Source: Asterias rubens
Lineage: Eukaryota; Echinodermata; Asteroidea; Forcipulatida; Asteriidae
Direction of reading: 5' to 3'
DNA: 64,000 nt
Assembly (NCBI RefSeq): GCF_902459465.1
Contig: NC_047069.1
Span: 4,559,171-4,623,170, forward strand
Shown here: positions 30,930 through 42,700 of the stretch, piece by piece
Position numbering within the stretch: the stretch's first letter is position 1
Layout of the letters: every line of letters starts with the position of its first letter
Position numbers and translations under genes: made by a program
Notes under the pieces: generated by a model
Told to the model about the DNA's origin: nothing
Seen by the model: the letters and a program-made list of their open reading frames with translations, nothing else
Database searches by the model: none

Positions 30930-32149
30930 GTGCAGTGATCCGAGCTTTGCCATGCTCCCACAAGACCAGCTTTCCACCAAGTCGGGGCCCCATGCGGATT
31001 CCCCCCGTGCCGGGCCCCCAATGCAGCTGGGCGAGAGCCCCGCAGCGCAGCCCTCCTCGGTCGTTCTCTATTACTCCTTAGCGGACCGCATCTTCACGTA
31101 ATGCTCATGGGGCAATTGGGTTCAAATCTCCCAGCTAACTGCTGATTTCACAAGGACTAGAATAAATCTTGTCGTCTAGTTACTGAATCACAATTTCTTG
31201 ATTTGTGTAATTTATAATCATAGACGTTAAACCAATGTTTGTATGAGAGAGATTGGCTGTTGTCAGCTTGGTGTTTATATCCCTTTGTGGGAGTTTGTCG
31301 AGTTCCTTTGATGAGGAGATCATTTGAACAAACAATAAATTTGCTGAGCAGTATTTTCGGAATTTTAGCTTTAATTAAACAGCTTTTTTATAAAATTGTG
31401 CCTATGGGCTGTTCATGCTGCGGTTGTGCATTGATGTCAATCTTACTGGGCCCAGATAACTGCTTACAGCAGAATTATGCTTACTGTGCAAGCGCCGAAT
31501 TTCCGATTTCCCCTCCCCCCACCCCCCCTCATCCCCCTAGCTGTGTAAGCGAAGAATGCATTAGTAGCGTGGAGTACGTACGCGCACAACCATAATTTCC
31601 CTGCTATGCTTTCCCGTGATACGCTTGGCGTGATGCACATAATTGCCTGCCTCAAAAAGTAAACACCAATTCTTTGCTTATGGTTCCAACATCAATCAAA
31701 CAGAGTTAGAGCCTAAGCTGAAGTTTGAAAACAGCTCTAACCAACGGACTCCTGTATTCAATTGTGGAGCCACGCAGCTATATTTAATAAATTAAATAAA
31801 CACCCGTCTGAGACCAGTGTCTTTTTAGCCCATACAGGCGCAAGTGCTGTACGCCATCATTGATTGGCAATGGCAGCGCAGCAAGGCTTTGTACACAAAG
31901 ACGTGAGAAAGCCAGTTGTCTTTTTAGCAGTATAAACTATTTAAATACACCAACAATCTCTGTCACTCCCATTGAATCCTGCATTGCACGCATGTCTTAC
32001 AGAAGAAATGTACACACAATACATACTGTCTGTAGGGCCAGTGTGGCATGAGATTCTGTCACGCTCCACAATTTATACCTTAAGCACAGTTTATAGCAAA
32101 AACAAAAGATGTTGCACTTATTAATGATTTCAAACTTGTTTCTTGACAG
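30930..32149. other. TAF7 intron 1 region with SINE fragments
   Basis: A GC-rich stretch (30955-31075) precedes a SINE tail (31105-31215) related to 27715-27840. M5-like sequence and a C-rich tract follow near 31350-31530. No coding exon was recognised. Confidence 0.45.
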
Positions 32150-32156
32150 AATCAAG

Positions 32157-35100
32157 ATGAGTAGCAGTGGCAGTAAGGCCGGTGGCAAGGCCAAGAGTAA
32201 GTCACCGGCTAATGCACGACGGTCAACAGCAGGTAGCAGGCCAAGACCAGGTGGCAAGTCTAACAGCAGACCTGGCAGTAGACCAAACAGCAGACCTGGT
32301 GGAAGACCCAACAGTCGTCCTGGTGGCCGGCCTGGGGCAAACCGAAATGGAAGCAGGTATGATAACAAACTGGGTATAAAGGCTGTGCATCTTTTTTATG
32401 GGACTGGACACTATTGGTAATTATTCAAAATAATTCTTAGAATAAAACCTTACATGGTAACTAGTGATAGAGAGCTGTTGATATTATAAAACATTGTGAG
32501 AAACAGCTCCCTCTGAAGTAACATAGTTTTTGAGAAAGAAGTAATTTCTCTCTAAAGTAATTGAATTTGATTTTAAGACCTCAGAATTAGATTTTGAGGT
32601 CTCGAATTCAAGCATCTGAAAGCACACAACTTGTGCAACAAGTGTTTTTTTCCCCATTATTCTCTCGCAACTTTGACGACCAAATGAGCTCAAGTGAGAA
32701 GAGTGGTCTTTGACAATTACCGATAGTGTCCAGTGTCTTTAAACCTTGCCGGCGCTCTTCCAACTGAGCTGTCGAGCTCTATAAATGGCAGTCTCCCTAT
32801 CAATAACTTTCTTCAGGGTTGCCAGTCAGAAGCCATTCAACCTGTAACTGCAATATAGTCAGGGATCACACCCAATTTTTTTCAATACAACCTGCCAGCA
32901 GAGGGATCAGGTTAAGGGGAATGTGAGTTTTATCTCAAATATCAAGTAATAAAACACAAGAGAAACTAACTGGGTTAATTAAGTTTTATAGTTTGGTTTC
33001 ATCTTCCATTGAAAATTTACATACCAATTTTGTACACAAAGGATGCTGCCCCCTCCTTACTAAATCACCGATCCCTGTTGATTGAGACCCCCTCTAGTAT
33101 GTGTGGGATGGTCCAGTTTAGGGTATCATGGCATATGAGTTCATAAGGTTAGCCTAAAGTGATTAGCCTGGACAGTATGAATTATTGGGCTCTATTATGG
33201 AACCTCTGGGAACTTAAAAGGGTTTGGGTACTTTTTGTACGACACAACACACGATGTTCACAGATTTACATAAAACTTACACGGTTTAAAAACTTTTACA
33301 GGTAAATTATATTAACATCTTCATTCACAGTGAGTAGAAATTCATGTCATGGCCAAAAACTTGATCTACAAAAGGTATCAACACTCTTTAAGGTAGACCT
33401 AAATATCTCTTTTGTCAATAGGCCAGGAACCCCTAAAGGTGGAGGCGGTGGAAGATCAACACCTAATAGCAGACAAGGTGGTGCAAGTAGCAAGATGAAT
33501 CCAGCCACACTACGCAGAGACGAGCATCTACCAGAAATGGAGAATCACTTCATTCTAAGAATGCCACAGGTCACCATGCTACTACTATTCAATTCATTTC
33601 AATTCGAGTCAACATTTATTTCATACTAACATATTACTTAGTAAAAGATTACTTAGATAAGCAAAATCATAAGCACAGAGTATGAAGGTAAAATAGTTAA
33701 TCTATGTAAACCAAAGAGGCTGTCGGATTAAGCCACTGCTTGTAGAAGACAGCCTAGACAGACAAACAACAAACAAGGAGACAAGACAAGCGGGTAACAA
33801 GAAATATACCAAAAAAACATACTGGGTTGGTATGAGAGAAATATAGGAGCTGGACTGACTATAATTGAGAGCTATGCCACAAAATAGGAGAAAAAGGAAT
33901 CTACAAATTGTTGTCAAAACTTATTGTCAAATTCATTTTTATGTGTGAAATATTTTCAAACCTCATTTTGACAGTTGGAATCTTTTTTTGTACAGCATGC
34001 AAGCGGTGAATTGAGGAAGTTGGTGAACATAGGTAGCCAAGCTGTTAAAGACAAACTAGCAATAGAGATCATGTGTAAGTTTTCTCAAAACCAAGTAATT
34101 TGAGTTTTGTGCCATACAGTGAACGATTGTGAATGGTGTACGATTCAAAGAATTGTAGTGCTTTGTGGAAGCAAGCCTTGCCTTCATGCTGATATGTATA
34201 TATCATCTTTGTAAACTAATCAGTTTGTTTTAAGGAAATAAATGTTAATGAATTAAAATTAAATTAAATTTCAATGTGAAATGAAACATTGTCCAAAAAA
34301 CCCCAATTGTGATTCATATTGTTGTTTTGGTACAAGGTTTTTGATCCTTGTAAACTTTCCTTTTCCTGCAGCTGATATGCGCCACGGAACTGTCAAATTT
34401 AATGATGAAGTATTCTCTGCAAAAGTAAGTAAGATTAAGCAAGTTTCAAGAAGGTCTGCTTAAATCACCTTTGATACCTGGCCCATGGTTTAGGTGTGGA
34501 TCGGGAGGGGGGGGGGGGTGGCAGAGATTTCTCCATGTTCATCTGGAAGAATAACTGGAGCTCAATAACAAAACCTAGAGGAACTTAACCAAGTGTGTAC
34601 TACAGAAGTGAACATGGGAAACTGATCTGTCTGGCTTCATTTTTCATCCATAAATTGGAATTGGTAAAATGAACACCTTTACTGAAGTTTGAATGGACAT
34701 TCCTAATGAATCTATTCAATAGTGTGCCGCCACTGTTGTTTTTTGTGGACATAATGGAAGATTGAAAGTGCAGTTTGTCTTGTTGTAATTTTATGTTTGA
34801 TCTTGTCCCATCATCAGCTGATGGACCTGCCCTGCATTCTAGAATCTCACAAGACGATTGATAAGAAGACATTTTGGAAGACTGCTGATATTGACCAGGT
34901 AATCGCATGTTTTTTTTCTTCATCTTATTAATGAGATTTGATTGTTCAGTAATAACATTTTGTTGCAGCTACCACAAGTTATTTGGTCATGGCCGAGTGG
35001 TTACAAAAATGTCTACATCCTTTCCTTTTTGTAGATGCTTGTGTGCAGCACAGAGGAGCAGACTCTGGAGACGGATCAGAAAGAAAAGGAAGCGGAGGAG

Positions 35101-38100
35101 AAGGGATTGAAAAAGACAGACAGAGTTGATAAGAAGTTTATACAAAATCATGGAGGTGAGTAGATTATAACAGCTACATCAACCTTGATTGCAGTGCAGC
35201 CATTTTGGATTTCTTTGTTTCAAATGAATGTATGAAAATGAGGCTGGGAGTAATATTGGCCACGGTCCATTTTCATGGCCCTGCTTACAACCAAATTCTG
35301 CGCTAATGATCACCATTCTCTGCTTGCATGGCAAGCGCCAAATTTCTTTGCTAACTGTGTACGCGAAGAATGCCTAATAACATTGAGTACGCATGAGCCA
35401 AAATTCCCTGCCAACATGTGAAATACGCTTGACGTAAGCAAGGAATTCCCTGCTTCCGCTGATTACAGTAAGCAGAGCCATGAAAATGAGCCCTGATCCA
35501 TTTTTAGAATGGTAGTAGACCTTATAAAGATTAGCATGATGTGATAGTTTGTTTTTGCTTTGTTATTGGTCAACCCTTCAGAGAGTGAGACCATAGTGTC
35601 TGCAGGTGTTTGTTACCAAAGTGACCACGTGTGCAAGGTCTGTGTTTCACTCGAATGCATCTAATCAATCGACTGGTCAAAATCTAGGTCACCTAATGGC
35701 CTGTCTGTTCATTGTCATAAATTTATCTACATAACTTGAGCTTTTCTTGCAGTTAGTTTTAAATAATTCGTTTTCTTGCAGTTACTCCGCCACTGAAGAA
35801 TGTTAGGAAAAGGCGATTCAGAAAGACGGCAAAGAAGAAGGTATGAATAGATTAGAATTAAATACTGAAATAATATAATGAAGACTGATACTGCACAGCT
35901 TGTTTCAATTGACATTGTGACTTAAACCTCTTTCCATTACATATTTGTCCTGTTTTTCCTTTGACAGTATATTGAAGCCCCTGATGTCGAGGAAGAGGTC
36001 AAGAGGTTACTGAGAATGGACAGCACTGCAATCAAGATTCGTATCCTTTCATTACATTTTATCTGGGTATGAAGCCAGAGACTCTCAGAAAGGTTAACTT
36101 AATCACTGTACTAGCCAGGAACCTAAGTGGAGAGAAGACATGGAAGGAAGTATCAGTTATTTAAACTAAGGTACTAGTGTTGCCAATGATGCATCCTACT
36201 TTGATAATGACATGGATAGATTCAACATTCTTTATGAAAATACAGTTTTTCGCTCAATCTATTGTATTCAACTGAAACTTTCATAGGTGACTTTCGTCTA
36301 TAAATCAGCATTACATTGACATAAACCAAAGGATGGCTCTACTTTTACACATCAAGTAAAACTAACCCACAAATTTAAGTGTTTATGTTTAATTGTGCAA
36401 AGTTTAATTGATGTTGACATGGATTTCTGCTGGGCATATATCTGGAAGGGTTGTTCATTAAGGTTCCATTAAAGCATTATGTTCCTTATGGAGGCAATGT
36501 TCTAATTTGATAGGGTGGGAAGTTTTAGCAGAAGAGGATGTTAAAGATGAGAGTCGTTTGGACCCTACCATACCTGGTGTATCTCATGGCTCTGGTCAGT
36601 ACACATTATATCTGTGCTTTTAAAACATTTGACGCAAATAATAGTTATAATAATATTAACTAGTTCTTATATAACGTTATTTCACAATAACATCTCAATG
36701 GGCTTTACGATAGTGCCGCCCTGGTCGTTGGGCCAATAACATTCTTATAATCTGTCTCAGCTCCCTGGGGAGTACAAAGATTATAATTTGGTTTTTACCC
36801 TTGCACCGATGTAACTTAATACTTGGCAAGTTCCCGAGTTCTGTGAACAAATCCACAGGCAAATTACTCCGATTGGGTTCAAACCCATAGAGTTAGTTTC
36901 AGATTGTGTGTTTTCAAAACCACTTTTGCACAGTCCAGTAGGATTTTATATTGAACACTTTTGTTTTTTTGCAGCCGAGGGCGACGACCTCACCCGCATC
37001 TTTGGCGATGTGAGCAGCTCTGAAGAAGAAGATGAAGACATCAATATCTTAGACATGGACGAGGATACCAGAGACTCTGTAATGATGGGTGAGGAGCTAC
37101 TGGGAGGAGAGGAGGAAGAAGAGGATGGGATGGATCAAGAAGATGAAGATTCCAAGATGGGAATGGAGGAGACAGAGCAACCAAGTAAGTCCAAATATCA
37201 GCAAATTAGGTTCAGATTTTCAGGAGCGTTTAAGTTCATTTCAGGAATTTTTAAGAGCTGAAGTTAGTTTATTTAAATTTTGCTAAATGGAAATTTCTTT
37301 TAAGCTTAGGCTTGCGTTTCAATTTTTGGTTACTGTACAAGTGCATTTTATTGTTTGTATTTCGTGCCCAGAGCACTTTTATTGATTTGTGCACTTTATA
37401 AGTTTTCATTATTATTATTATTCTTTTAGACGAGTTCATGAATCGCCTTGAAGAACTACGGAAGGAATTGGCAGACTTGGAGGAAAGAAAGCAAGCCCAT
37501 GAGGAGTCCATCCGCACAGTCGATAACATGTTACTCAAGGTAAAGCTAAATGCGTATAGGATAATGCCCAAGAAGCCACCACTCATGGGTAGTAATATTT
37601 GTATCCCATGAATGGCATGTACACCAAGGGCATGATGCAACTTAACCTTCACATGTGATATCATGCTACATGTAAAGTGTTCCAGCACTCCATTATTTGG
37701 CACAAAATAATGATGTGATATTGTTTTAAGGTAGCCATTGCCCCATTCGTTCAAATAATGGAGCGACGGAAAAATGGCATGACAGCACAGGTGGAGATTA
37801 ACAAGTAATAAACCACAAGGTTAAGCTGTGTACAATTACAAACTAAAATAAGACCTCTTTGTATATTGAGTAGTACAAGTCCACGCACAAAATGTGCTGT
37901 TTGTAGTTACCATGTGTTTAAATATAACCATTTGGATGAAATAAGATAAGCGGTTGAAAGAACCCACAAACAATATTTTTACATTTTTTTATGCAAGACA
38001 TTTTATTGGTGATTAATTAAAATTAACACTTATTGACAAAATAGGACGACGGGGGGCATGAGAGCTCAGTTGGTTGGTCTTGTAAACTTGTTGTTGTTCA

Positions 38101-39078
38101 ACCCAAAATTACATATAGTATTTACAAAAACAACTTAAAAACACAATAAACAAATTTTCGTTATAACATACAAATTATTCGTACACTTATGCTTGCTCCA
38201 GGCTGGATCAGGGAAAAGAGTAGCATTTCCTTAAGCAGGCATGATAATTGGTTCATGAACAAACGCAGGGAAATGTTATTGGGTACAAGGATGAACAAAC
38301 GCAGGGAAATGTTATTGGGTACAAGGATGAACAAACGCAGGGAAATGTTATTGGGTACAAGGACTGACCTACATAAGGTGTGGGGTTTAACCAGGCTAGT
38401 GAATAAAAAATTGTCTGACTTTTCGAAATCAGACGTAAGTAGGAAGAATATCATGCCTGCATAAGATGATCAAATTATTTGTTTGATTATTTGCTTGTTT
38501 AATTTTTTTTACACAAAATGTTCAGAACATAACAATGACTGGAAATGCAGATTTTTAAATACATCTAGAGAAATTTGACCAAGATTTGTTTTGTGACTGT
38601 TGTTTGTTTCTAGGATCGGTTCCAAGCTCTGCTGGATGGTCTTCTTGAGGACATTCAAATCAGACAGAAAGAGGTTAGTCCCGTCAAAACAAATAACATG
38701 AAGTAAAGTGTTGCAGGGAGCCAGTTAAAAAAACAAAATGAATTACATGGCTTTGTTTGGCTGGTAACCTGGTTCAGCTACGCAAATTTGTTTTGTGCTA
38801 AGCAATTGGCCTACTTCCTAAATTTTGTTTATTCTCAGAACACAGTTTTGCAAACAGATTGATTATGCCCTTCTGATCAACAACACAATATTTCGCTGCT
38901 TCAGTGTAATCCCTCGCTTATTTGTTGTTGTTATTTTATTTTAAAGGCCAAAAACAGATAAACTGGTGTTCCCTTGGGACCTTTTGATTCTTTCCAGTTG
39001 CTGTTCTTTAATTTGATAACAATTCTGTTTTCTTTTTTGTAGGTGGAGACATTGGAGGCACTTATTGGTGATGGCTGA
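32157..39078 (+). CDS. TAF7: TAF7, transcription initiation factor TFIID subunit 7
   Basis: Nuclear TFIID subunit that binds TAF1 and restrains its acetyltransferase activity. Coding exons: 32157-32356, 33422-33569, 33996-34074, 34372-34424, 34818-34898, 35035-35155, 35782-35840, 35968-36040, 36514-36594, 36975-37184, 37430-37539, 38614-38673 and 39043-39078. All junctions are in phase, 436 aa. Residues 1-90 are an Arg/Pro/Gly/Ser-rich low-complexity region. The TAF7 core follows: ENHFILRMP, DMRHGTVKF, LMDLPCILESHKTIDKKTFW, KTADIDQML, FIQNHG, PLKNVRKRRFRKTAKKKYIE and EEEVKRLL. Then come an acidic region (about residues 300-370) with a GDVSSSEEEDEDINILD segment and a C-terminal coiled coil. 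Human TAF7 is 349 aa and intronless; this one is larger and split. The start has an acceptor 7 nt upstream, so a 5' UTR exon exists. Confidence 0.96.
32399..32742 (+). mobile_element. M1-family MITE
   Basis: Ends ggactggacactattggtaa and ttaccgatagtgtccagtgt are inverse copies. It shares gtgagaaacagctccctctg with the copy at 5188-5573. It lies in a TAF7 intron, 43 bp after a donor site. Confidence 0.8.
32748..32960 (-). mobile_element. SINE with tRNA-Lys-like part
   Basis: On the minus strand a tRNA-like agctcagttggaagagcgcc segment is preceded by tgatagggagactgcc, and further along lies ggatcacaccc. The same module order occurs at 40960-41165 (-) and 48893-49125 (+). It lies in a TAF7 intron. 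Confidence 0.65.
33212..33391. mobile_element. Short MITE, ttaaagggtttgg type
   Basis: Left end ttaaaagggtttgggtac and right end gtatcaacactctttaa are imperfect inverse copies. The interior has acagatttacataaaactta. A partial copy is at 51775-51865 (shared cttcattcacaacgagtag-like and gatctacaaaaggtatcaa). Confidence 0.65.
35270..35490. mobile_element. Inverted-repeat element in a TAF7 intron
   Basis: Segments ttttcatggccctgcttaca and tgtaatcagcggaagcag-type sequence (35455-35480 inverse) mirror each other, with two internal ccaaatttctttgctaac / ccaaaattccctgcc repeats. It is loosely related to M5 and to 31440-31620. Confidence 0.5.
36640..36905 (-). mobile_element. Composite SINE fragment
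   Basis: The left part matches the family-1 SINE tail (ttatttcacaataac, gttgggccaataacattctt, ctcagctccctgggga). The right part (ggtttttacccttgcaccga, ttgggttcaaaccca) matches another SINE type seen at 50105-50240 and 57985-58145. It lies in a TAF7 intron. Confidence 0.6.
38052..38115 (+). repeat. Fragment of tRNA-Lys-like SINE
   Basis: gagctcagttggttggt followed by gttgttcaacccaaaatta, as in the longer copy at 48893-49125. Confidence 0.5.
38258..38365. repeat. 36-bp minisatellite, three copies
   Basis: Three back-to-back units beginning aacaaacgcagggaaatg and ending tgggtacaaggatg are identical until the end of the third. It is intronic in TAF7. The unit length is a multiple of three, so both strands give repetitive open frames that are not genes. 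Confidence 0.93.
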
Positions 39079-39798
39079 AGAAAAGATGAAACTAAAGTCC
39101 GGGTTGTCACAACTTAAATGTACATGTATTTTATAAATTATTATGTTCTTGATCTGAGGACATTATTTACAACAGAGAAATTGGATCAGGGTTATTTATA
39201 AAAAGTGACTCCAGAATGGAACTTTGAACAAGTATTCCTTTCTCTGTACATTTTTTTCCCAATCAATAACTCATTTATAACACAGGTGTAACAATGGTTA
39301 TTGTCAAAGACCAGTATCCTCACTTGATGTGACCCAACATATAGATAAAATAAATAACCAGAGAAAAAAAACCTTCAGTTTTTAAACATTAAGTTTTTGA
39401 CTTGCAAGATAAAAACATACCCTAGGCAGGGGAATAACTTAGTAGAGTGGTGCTACGACATGATGTGATCATTCATTTGTAATACCACTAGGTACTAGAC
39501 AAATATGCCCATGTCATTTTATAATGAGGCATGTTGGAATGAAGTAGTCATCAGGTTGTTTCTAAATATGCCACTTCAATTGCACATGTTGATACTGGAC
39601 TCCAGACAATGCTGACTGTGTAATCCGTTCTCCTGTTTATAACATGTTAAACTTGTGCCGTCTGATGAAGTCTTAAAGTTCTTCCAAAAGGCATTCAGCA
39701 ATGTTGGTTGAAACATCAGCAGAATGATGAACTCTCAAGGTGTAACATGAGAATAAAAAGCTTGTGCGGATGATTGCAGTCATGTGTTTTGCTATGGG
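39079..39798. other. Convergent 3' region of TAF7 and FRG1
   Basis: TAF7 stops at 39078 and a plus-strand AATAAA lies at 39752-39757. The FRG1 stop codon is at 39801-39799 on the opposite strand, so the FRG1 3' UTR must run into the TAF7 3' UTR. A fragment of M1-like sequence is near 39300-39345. Confidence 0.65.
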
Positions 39799-42700
39799 TT
39801 ATTTACAGTATCTGTCAGCTTTCATTTTCTCCCTCCTGCAAAATGAAAAAAAAAAGGTCTTTAGTGAAACATCTAGACTAAAAACCTTGGCCAACTTTCA
39901 TGGCTATGCTTACAGCACTTACAGCCCATGTGATTTACAAGTACCGTAAGCGAAAGAATTTTCCAAAAGCAGTACCGCTAAAATGGATCCTGTTGCTCTA
40001 CGTCAATGTACCAGGCTGGATAGTTAATCTACTTTTTTTTTTAAATCAGCCTCACTGAGTGATGGATTTGAAAGCTATATAAGGTTTGTACATACCTATC
40101 AAGTAATGCTTCATGTAGTTTACCGGTTGTCCTTGCCTTGGTCAGGCCGCCTCGTTCAGTCTCATTCACCCGCAGTCTGTGATCCTGAAAACTCTGGAAC
40201 TTTTTCCTGCAAATCAATTGTTTTTTATAGTCATTTATAAATGAAACTCTGGATGTGAAATGTTTCTCTAAAGTACTTCAATTTTCCTGCAAATCAATTG
40301 TTTTTTATAGTCATTTATAAATGGAACTCTGGATTTGAAATGTTTCTCTAAAGTACTTCAATTTTCCTGCAAATCAATTGTTTTTTTTAGTCATTTATAA
40401 ATGAAACTCTGGATGTGAAATGTTTCTCTAAAGTACTTCAATTTTCCTGCAAATCAATTGTTTTTTATAGTCATTTATAAATGGAACTCTGGATTTGAAA
40501 TGTTTCTCTAAAGTACTTCAATTTTCCTGCAAATCAATTGTTTTTTATAGTCATTTATAAATGAAACTCTGGATGTGAAATGTTTCTTTAAAGTACTTCA
40601 ATTTTCCTGTAAATCAATTGTTTTTTAGTCATTTATAAATGAAACTCTGGATGTGAAATGTTTCTCTAAAATACTTCAATTCAAAGGAGCGTTTACTTCC
40701 ACAAGCAATTCACAACGAGTTCAATTACAGGCAAGAAATAACCACAATTAAACCCCCATCACACCGAACTCTCTCTCTCTCTCACACAGTTCTGGGGGAA
40801 AAAGTGGTCGAAAGCCCGTTTTGACAATTTTCTTGGGACGGGTTCAGATGTTTTGGTGTGACCCAGCCTTTAAGAGGAAGCTGGTCCCGGAAAAGCAGGG
40901 CCAAAATTTGTAGCAGCTTGCCTTTTTTATAAACATTAATCAATAATTTTGGGTTGAACGTGCAGGCGCTCTACCAACTGAGCTACCTAGGTTGGCAGTC
41001 TCCCTATTTTGTCAATATATTTGTTTCTTTGAGGGTGCCAGTCTAAAGCCAACATCACAGGGATGGATCACACCCAAGTTTTGATACAACCTGGGAGGCA
41101 AGCAGCAGGAGAGTGATCACCTTAAGGGGATGCAACTTTTTTGTTTCAAATATCAAGAACAAACCACAACGTAAAACGTGTGGAAAAAGACTGTCACGAA
41201 GTGAATTAGTTTTGAGAAATTACTATTTTGTACAAAGTTAAGTTTGCGTTACAGAGTAACAAGATTTTGGGTTTTATGGCCAATGGGCCCGTAAAATTTG
41301 TAGACTTCATTTTTATGAATGAGAGTTACTGAGGTTGAGAGAATCCTCTGTGATTGGCTGTAATTTATATGGGGCCAGTAGTGTTTCTGTTTCGATGATG
41401 CACCCCTTTTGGCAACAATACATTGAAGTCACGGGGTACACCTTTTCGCGGGTTTCAAAAATCTTTCATCTGGAGAAAATATTAATTGAGTGGGCACTTG
41501 AGATATCAGAGGAGAGGACGTTGTATTTGTCAGCCTCGATATTTTAGAGCCAGTTATTGAGAACTGAGCTGTTTCCAAATTAAATTCTGTGTATCATACT
41601 GAATGAGCAATTGAGTGCTCCGAGAGCGTCAAGTACAGCCTAAATAATATTGTGTCAACTGATCATTAAAAGCAGTTTCATTGGCGTACTACTCTAGGCC
41701 CGGATCGAAAGAACGACCTGTAAGTAATCATATTTTGTTGTGTTTAATAATTTAATTTGAGGAAGTTTTTGTTTGATTAAGGTATTGAGATCAAGTAATT
41801 TGGAGTTTGTGTTTGACGAAGAAATTTCCTTTAAAACAAACTTGTGGAGCTTTTATTTTGTTAATATTGTAGACTTATGGTTGAAACTAAGTGAGTAGCG
41901 TTTTCCAAGCATTAAGATGTCGCCTTTTGATAGCAGTTTTTGTATATAATATTGCAGAGGTTATAAGGTGTTATTATGTGTACTTTCCAGGGTCCCAATC
42001 TGGGAGAAGAAACCCCACTATTACCCGTGAAGGGAGAACCGCACATGGTGGAAGAGAGAGATAGATGTATATAAACAGGAAGGACAAAACGAAAGAGTTG
42101 TTATAGACGGGAAGGACTTGGTGTTCGGCGGGCCTGGTGTCGACACCCCACGTACCGCACCTGTGGAGCCTTCTTGGTGACAACGTCTAAGCAGATTGTG
42201 TTTTATTATTGCTCTCGTGTATAAATATATTAATTATTGTGTTGTAAATAGGGAGATTTGTAAATAAATGTAAATAGTTTCATTCGTAAATGAATTTGTG
42301 GATATGGCGTGTGATTGACCCTCTCCTGTGTGTGTATCAAACAAAACGTAAAACGTGTGGAAAAAGACAATCGTTGGTGTTACACTTGAAGTAACTTACA
42401 CATAGCTAACTTCACATGTTGAGATGTCTCCTTTATCTTCTGCTGGTGTAGTATCTTTCTTCTTCTTGATTAGAGGAGCACATGATCGGATCTGAGCAGT
42501 GGACAAAATGGATGAAGGCAGATTCCATGAAGAATGTTGATTTGGATACAGACAGACTTTTGTTTCGGCAAGCTACATACATGTACTGTAGTAATGGGAT
42601 ACTTTTTTAGGAAGATTGGTGGCAGCAGACTTACCAGGTATTTCCATTGTTCTTGGAAATGTGAGCATGCTCAGAATGACGTAAACAATGGAAATTTACT

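Noticed and set aside
32167-32411. Alternative frames over TAF7 exon 1 on both strands
   Set aside because: They arise from the repetitive GC-rich coding sequence; only the frame starting at 32157 joins in phase to the next exon.
34985-35005. tRNA-like A-box ggccgagtggttac in a TAF7 intron
   Set aside because: No B-box or other tRNA arm follows; exon 35035-35155 begins nearby. A chance match or a tiny relic.
38161-38464. Open frames on both strands over the 36-bp repeat
   Set aside because: The unit length is a multiple of three, which keeps frames open by chance; the region is intronic in TAF7.
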